Positions 61,501 through 64,000 of a stretch of 64,000 nt of DNA are shown here, in pieces. The DNA comes from Ilyomonas sp965199905. Its GTDB lineage: Bacteria > Bacteroidota > Bacteroidia > Chitinophagales > Chitinophagaceae. The stretch's first letter is position 1. The number at the start of each line of letters is the position of its first letter. The notes beneath the pieces were generated by a model, which ran no database searches, was not told the origin of the DNA, and saw nothing but the letters and a program-made list of their open reading frames with translations. Where the stretch lies: NCBI GenBank assembly GCA_965199905.1, contig OZ241366.1, positions 2,046,001-2,110,000 on the forward strand. The letters are read 5' to 3'. Both the position numbers and the translations under genes were made by a program.

Positions 61501-61789
61501 CAAATCCTTCAAACGTTTCTTTTAAATCGCTGATTGTGAATGGTTCATTCTGTCGGATAATTGTGTGTTTCAACTGGTAATAATCAATCCTTCTTTCGCC
61601 ATCTGGCAGTATAGAATATTCGGCTACATCAATCACATATTCGCCTTCTTTCTCTTCTTCCTTCGAGCCTTCAATGACTACCGTTTGCAGAGGGGAATTT
61701 GGATAAATGAGCCTGAGACATCTTCTTGCTGCCCATCTGTAATGAAAGATATCACCTGCGCGCGAGTAAGCAACCAGATCATTCGACAT
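55523..61789 (-). CDS. Giant nuclease-STAND NTPase, Avs-like candidate anti-phage sensor
   Basis: 2088 aa. Residues 1-180 resemble the Cap4/DUF4297 PD-(D/E)xK nuclease: GDIFHYRWAARRCLRLIY, VVIEGS, YVIDVAEYS with Asp54, and DYYQLKHT (Gln72, Lys74). Residues about 245-480 are a STAND NTPase: Walker A AAGGVGKSVF (271-280) and Walker B LVILIDAADNAE (370-381), then a CRTERISLL sensor. Residues about 500-2088 are long helical repeats, likely the recognition arm, with an Asp/Trp-rich C-terminal part. Known Avs proteins bind phage proteins and switch on their N-terminal effector; this size and order fit, but the ligand and type are unknown. Overlaps its helper gene. Confidence 0.85.
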   Translation of the reverse strand: MSNDLVAYSRAGDIFHYRWAARRCLRLIYPNSPLQTVVIEGSKEEEKEGEYVIDVAEYSILPDGERRIDYYQLKHTIIRQNEPFTISDLKETFEGFAKRYNQHNKAKNSENISFAIITNRKFNDSFRDNLNLVAEQKEVNQQFKDTIEKYTNLKEVELASFCKKIRLEDSEGDYNVQEKELKLELSQLLASPVDQTSVNNIVFLVQSKVLPDSNRNIVKEDILDRFGMTSERQMYPAPAVLDELENFVNREQYTNLTDQILTSDYPVIIHAAGGVGKSVFCRQAVDSLPEGSVGIVYDCFGAGKYRNPSEPRHRHRHALVQITNELAAKGLCVPLIVFDTSLDENIIKAFLFRVKKATEALRKANPTATLVILIDAADNAEMAAKELDERCFAHELLREKFLDGCKVALLCRTERISLLQPQSIIMQLELEPFSEKESAKNLRSWFPKANDYDAVEFHRLTNQNPRSQATALENKYATVGELLVSLGPYGTSVDKQIESQLASAVSRIKDQLPADYHVDIHSICLGLASLPPHIPIDILAKAAGVKTEMVRSFVGDIGRGLWITDSSVQFKDEPTETWFRNTFLARPADFADYISKLEPLAHQSAYIAEVLPKLYLQAQQYDKLIAIALSDELLPDNNPIDARNIRVFRLQFAFKAALRTRHYKDAIKLAMRAGEEVAGNRRQLSLLKNNIELLPLLQAKEKVQETAFKQLLGSRWRGSENIYTASLLSGIKDYHGEARGYLRSAMNWLDIQFEAQKKEKNSYNNDRVSNENILGLAYAFLNIHGVKECLAFLFGFQEQEALFMITKDLTRRLIDLERYNEIDELLFKCTARPYFTVAIISELVHVGRFPKADDLRKCLFFLCYPNTRRIEKRKDIFEDKITPAIISFVEACLYRNLSSRRILSTLEYYVPIKASRLVHSSHQSKERDVFLRILAIRTLLAGKLKPDTDELFPDDLAEKKKDYKYQNEIKEFKEIVDGLFPWFFLRAQILFGVNLRLLDVVDSVSAASEKARSSRYRNYDTLPNEIAEICFSLLTIDSKASRQDIESFYTRLLKNEKAFKLNIRLDAVRTAYRLTHLAPIAQDLELATHNLVKEYRNADPDDIAGKYITLARAVLIASNADACVYFDEAVKIVSKFGDELVARWEAVVSLGKKACVNYTVPDEIAYRFIRCAELVGENVGREKYWDRDGAIEVCTKMSTGAGISAFSRWRDRGIGRFEQQLESLLHELVNLKAITPATGWAMTRFFSYHGLIEYLSVCLQNENSLDIKQSLLDDAIHLLQLEGAHAEYWNKLQQVAKTFNLTNEALDSIVAFYGDRQKLLQQTQDATTVATHNIYTFNSKWNDLFQNLAVETPEGFSELMNRFQSKTGQDEYGWSIRELLKEGLLRIEEKHIWSYINNLLSSDSIDHYDTQDTLTSLPEQWTNRISFKQKWADFIFRFGQRYSNDLTGKYAFDSFIKKFKCDESSISKLKEGILSGLADRFEFAGENIFFGFVEIAISFISADEGLELLDYALSRFEKHIDNDFGDGPWSEWLKTPNNNDKNIAGFIWSALGSPRAAVRWNAAHCVRKLADLNCITILDALINWMAHDKVDAFGSNRFPFYNLHARQYLLIAFARISIDQPWILLRYKEVFPKYALSEDHLLIQTFASDIILNIEKAFLGTYSEDILCSISDTGKSTLPVQEEDYNYTTYSFWHVNKTVDIDIDFHFGWDFDRYWFEPLGDVFGIPEKQVEELAANVIVKEWGLKNSNGYNNDPRVILWNSSSNERETWHDHGGYPRTDNLDFYLSYHSMLVVASRLVKKMPVISTRNRDEDEWENWFARHKLSRNDNRWLADAKDPLPLSRPDWVTKERDKEWMSDISDDSFFNCIIADANKETWIHVKGGWDEINDERTENFFVSTALVSKSTSDALLRALATCKDPYDYKLPYYDESDMEIDTDEFKLKGWIIERDRSKRLDEFDPYADHVQYPPYRISNTVQQSLNIKSDVEEKRWYDADTNKLSLVCDTWSSHRDRRDEDPDQSGMRLKASLESLKRLCKAFDSELIFDVGIKRKIRYRHSSDNTESSSPQHKIFILSADGRLRTTEKNYQLG

Positions 61790-62613
61790 ACTTCTTAAAC
61801 ACTGATTTATAGGACTTATATAACCCCAATTTTTGACTGCATGATTGATATACCTGAAATGTACCTAAACGGTAAATATATGCTTATCAAACACTTCATT
61901 ACAGCTATCAATTTTGATAAAGGCCCTATAGTCATAAGGTCTCTCTCCGTCTGCCGTCCGCAAGCCGATGCGCCAAACCATACCAGCAAAAAACAAAAGG
62001 TCTGATGTCTCTTTTAAAGTTTATTTTTAGCTGCCATGCCCTTCTGGTGCTACGCAGTTTGTCACACGTCTTGCAGCTTCGGCAGCCTTGGTTCGGGCAA
62101 TGATGAAGCGGATGCCACTTTACTCACATCTTTTTCCCTACTTCCACTGTTATCGCCGCTTAAACAATATGGAGCCATACAAAAAATATAAGCGGGGCTC
62201 ATTCCGTTCCATTCTGTCAATCGTTTATTTCGGTCCCATCCGCTTCATCATTGTCTCATAATTATTTATGGATCAGGCTACTTAAAAATAAAAACCAGAC
62301 ACAAAAAAATAAAACTGATAACAGTAATGGATGCAATTATTATCACCGCTTTTGAACTGCTTTAATAGAATTTATAAATATTGATTATCAAGATTATCTA
62401 AGCCTCATTTTGTAACGAACAACGGATAAAAAGGGTCGCAAAGCTGTGCAGGCTGCCATTGTTTTATCCTCTTCAAAAGCTGCCAAAAGACTACGGCATA
62501 AACCTTCTTAAATCCCTTTCTCACACTCAATATTTTATTCCGTTTCCTTTTGGCTTTTCAGGGCAGCCTGCTTTCTGAACAGCTTTCTTTTTTTCCGTTT
62601 TTTCTTTTACAAA
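61790..62613. other. Gene-free 0.8-kb stretch of the element
   Basis: No plausible gene on either strand. It holds the promoter side of the nuclease-STAND gene, a 17-bp inverted repeat (62098-62253) and pyrimidine-rich tracts. Lying next to ssb and DUF932 genes, it could contain an origin of transfer or replication. Confidence 0.5.
62098..62253. repeat. Perfect 17-bp inverted repeat with 122-nt loop
   Basis: CAATGATGAAGCGGATG at 62098-62114 and its exact complement at 62237-62253. Inside the loop a second 7-bp pair, CCGCTTA and TAAGCGG, is nested. The structure is strong and lies in a non-coding part of the element, as expected for an oriT, single-strand origin or terminal site. Confidence 0.7.
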
Positions 62614-62889
62614 ATGATGTTTTTTATGGTTTACCTGATTCACTTCACCGACAAGCTACACCACGCGCAGCACTACATCGGGTTCGTGGAAAAGAACCTG
62701 AAGCAACGCATCAGAAAGCACAGGAATAACAAAGGCGCAAAGCTGTTGATTGCGGTGAATGCAAAGGGTATTCAGTGGGAAGTTGTACGAGTATGGGAAG
62801 CGGGTGACCGCACCTTGGAACGGCAGCTAAAAAATCAAAAGAAAGCACGGTGCCTTTGTCCCGTTTGCCGCAACCAATGCAGGCAGTAA
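62614..62889 (+). CDS. GIY-YIG family nuclease-like protein
   Basis: 91 aa (an ATG 12 bp later gives MVYLIHFTDKLHHAQHYIGF and may be the true start). The VYLIHF...HYIGF pair is the GIY-YIG variant of small single-domain nucleases, followed by the conserved Arg in LKQRIRKHRNNKGAKLL. A Cys-rich tail CLCPVCRNQC may bind zinc. Small proteins of this type are frequent in Bacteroidota mobile elements; the role is unknown, perhaps DNA processing. Confidence 0.8.
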   Translation: MMFFMVYLIHFTDKLHHAQHYIGFVEKNLKQRIRKHRNNKGAKLLIAVNAKGIQWEVVRVWEAGDRTLERQLKNQKKARCLCPVCRNQCRQ

Positions 62890-62921
62890 AGAATTCATTT
62901 TAATCACTCTCAATTCAGTAT

Positions 62922-63131
62922 ATGCAGAAGGAAACATTATCGCGGCTCATGCGGCTGTCATGGGAAATTCAGCGCAAAAAGAAAAACAACCGGAGCAAAG
63001 CATTGGTAGTAGCATGGGCGATTTTATTGAACGAAGATATCACGGTGTATTACCTCGTAAGAAAACATTCTCATTCCGGCTATGCCAACAAAACAAAAGC
63101 ATTCGAACTCACTTTATTTGGAAACAGGTAA
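62922..63131 (+). CDS. Small conserved mobile-element protein, unknown function
   Basis: 69 aa: KETLSRLMRLSWEIQRKKKN, RSKALVVAWAILLNEDITVY, YLVRKHSH and KTKAFELTLF. Similar short proteins commonly precede ssb in Bacteroidota conjugative elements. A basic patch (QRKKKNNRSK) suggests nucleic-acid contact. It lies 32 bp after the GIY-YIG gene and 44 bp before ssb, so the three are likely one transcript. Confidence 0.65.
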   Translation: MQKETLSRLMRLSWEIQRKKKNNRSKALVVAWAILLNEDITVYYLVRKHSHSGYANKTKAFELTLFGNR

Positions 63132-63175
63132 AGGACACAATGCAAGTATTTATTCATCATTAAATATAAACAGTT

Positions 63176-63592
63176 ATGGAACTCACAGGAAGATTAACGA
63201 GCGATGCGGTAGTAAAGACTTTACCGGACGAAAGGCAAGTTGTGAATTTTAGCATTGCCATCAATGATTATGTCAGGAGAAAAGATGAAACGGAAGGTAA
63301 AGAATTTACTCTTTATGTGTCCTGCGGTTATTGGAAAAATACAGCCGTTTCTACGCGACTTCTTAAAGGCAGCATTGTAGAGATATCAGGCCGCATGTAT
63401 GTACGCGCTTATATGGGAACAGACAATGAACCCAAAGCCTCTTTGCACCTTCACTGCAACACAATTAAGGTGCATACTTCAAAAGGTTTGAAGGTATCAG
63501 GCTCTTCCGAAGCAACAGACGAGCAACCACAGGAAACACAGATTGAAAATATCGCTGCCATTACAGAACCGGCAGAAGACTTACCGTTTTAG
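63176..63592 (+). CDS. ssb: Single-stranded DNA-binding protein of the element
   Basis: 138-aa OB-fold protein. MELTGRLTSDAVVKTLPDER opens the fold, then VVNFSIAINDYVRR, CGYWKNTAVSTRLLKGSIVE and ISGRMYVRAYMGTDNEPKAS. The acidic C-terminal tail ends EDLPF, close to the D-D-I-P-F tip by which SSB recruits partners. It coats single strands formed during transfer. Last complete gene before the DUF932 gene. Confidence 0.94.
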   Translation: MELTGRLTSDAVVKTLPDERQVVNFSIAINDYVRRKDETEGKEFTLYVSCGYWKNTAVSTRLLKGSIVEISGRMYVRAYMGTDNEPKASLHLHCNTIKVHTSKGLKVSGSSEATDEQPQETQIENIAAITEPAEDLPF

Positions 63593-63715
63593 ATAGATGC
63601 TTTCTAAATGTCAACCCTTTACCCTTGAAAAACACATTTCAGATTATATCTCAAAACAAATAACAACCGCAGCAGGACCGCCTGCGGAATACAAATAAAA
63701 GCTGGGCATTACACA

Positions 63716-64000
63716 ATGGCACACAACATTCATTTCAACGAAGAAACAAATCAACACAGCTTTTTTTCAGTAAAGGAAAAAGCATGGCATGGGTTAGGAA
63801 AAGTAGTAACCGATTATCCCAATAGCCAGGAAGCTTTAGAGTTTGCCGGACTTGATTTCCGGGTAGAACGGCGAACCATGTTCACTTCCAAACGAACCCT
63901 GATTCCGGGAACCGAGCGCTTGCTTATCCCTGACTGCTTCGCTACCGTTCGGATAGACACCGAGCAGGTATTGGGCGTAGTTGGCAATCAATACGAAGTG
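63716..64000 (+). CDS. DUF932 family protein, 3' end outside window
   Basis: The first 95 codons of a gene starting MAHNIHFNEETNQHSFFSVK, with EKAWHGLGKVVTDYPNSQEA and TVRIDTEQVLGVVGNQYEV. This is the N-terminus of DUF932 (phage/plasmid-like TIGR03299) proteins, found in Bacteroidota conjugative elements and phages and of unknown function. It continues past position 64000. The 123-bp gap after ssb holds no other gene. Confidence 0.9.
   Translation, partial: MAHNIHFNEETNQHSFFSVKEKAWHGLGKVVTDYPNSQEALEFAGLDFRVERRTMFTSKRTLIPGTERLLIPDCFATVRIDTEQVLGVVGNQYEV

Larger units (their letters stand above)
27096..64000. mobile_element. Integrative conjugative element, CTnDOT-type transfer genes (right end outside window)
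   Basis: The block begins at the broken tRNA and contains traN, M, K, J, three traI-like genes, traG, F, E in Bacteroidota order, DNA-binding regulators, and ssb/DUF932 genes typical of these elements. Cargo comprises a SIR2/SEFIR module, a translesion polymerase operon and a nuclease-STAND gene pair. No integrase, relaxase or coupling ATPase occurs before 64 kb, so at least those must lie to the right. Confidence 0.88.

Noticed and set aside
27000..64000. CRISPR array, rRNA genes or IS elements within the element
   Set aside because: No regularly spaced repeats, rRNA-like sequence or transposase-like protein was found on either strand.

Overview
The window reads as Bacteroidota DNA, most likely family Chitinophagaceae. 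Supporting signs are a type IX secretion C-terminal sorting domain, promoters of the TAnnTTTG (-7) type, lipoboxes, best-recognised family resemblances, and a CTnDOT-type tra operon. It has two very different halves joined at a broken tRNA gene at about 27.05-27.10 kb.

Positions 1-27.0 kb are ordinary chromosome. They hold the end of an RND efflux operon (RND pump plus TolC-like lipoprotein), rlpA-like, uvrB, queA, a GH125 glycosidase and SGNH hydrolase pair, hsp20, a bacilliredoxin, galE, a GNAT acetyltransferase, glycyl-tRNA synthetase, a ferredoxin-NADP reductase-like protein, acylphosphatase, mutL, a large T9SS cargo protein, a DUF2283/DUF4258 pair in which DUF4258 carries a nonsense codon, the dTDP-sugar genes rfbB-rfbC-rfbA, and a HAD hydrolase. 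Most convergent gene ends carry clear hairpin terminators. A family of about 300-bp dispersed repeats sits in several intergenic gaps, including two inverted copies that flank 9.0-12.7 kb.

From about 27.1 kb to the right edge the window is part of an integrative conjugative element. The left junction lies in a CAU-anticodon tRNA gene of which only the 5' half survives. The element starts with small DNA-binding proteins, then a minus-strand transfer operon read traE-traF-traG-lipoprotein-three TraI/VirB5-like paralogues-traJ-traK-small membrane protein-traM-traN. Accessory membrane and lipoprotein genes and two regulators (Crp/Fnr-like and XRE) lie at its upstream end. No integrase, relaxase or coupling protein is visible, so the element must continue to the right of the window.

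The cargo between the transfer genes and the ssb/DUF932 region is unusually rich. (i) 42.8-46.4 kb: a low-GC plus-strand module of a SIR2-like protein, a SEFIR/TIR-type protein and a second SIR2-like protein whose catalytic His position reads Asn. This is a candidate NAD-depleting anti-phage system. (ii) 47.2-54.4 kb: a tightly coupled six-gene minus-strand operon encoding Pol IV, a short DnaE-like polymerase with a degenerate PHP site, UmuD-like protease, UmuC-like polymerase, an unknown 169-aa protein and an SRAP (HMCES/YedK) protein, preceded by a palindromic candidate operator. It looks like a mobile inducible translesion mutagenesis and abasic-site cassette. (iii) 54.8-61.8 kb: a 2088-aa nuclease-STAND NTPase resembling Avs-type sensors plus a small overlapping helper gene. 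A gene-free 0.8-kb stretch with a 17-bp inverted repeat follows, then GIY-YIG, ssb and DUF932 genes. All functional calls are from reading the sequence; no searches were run.
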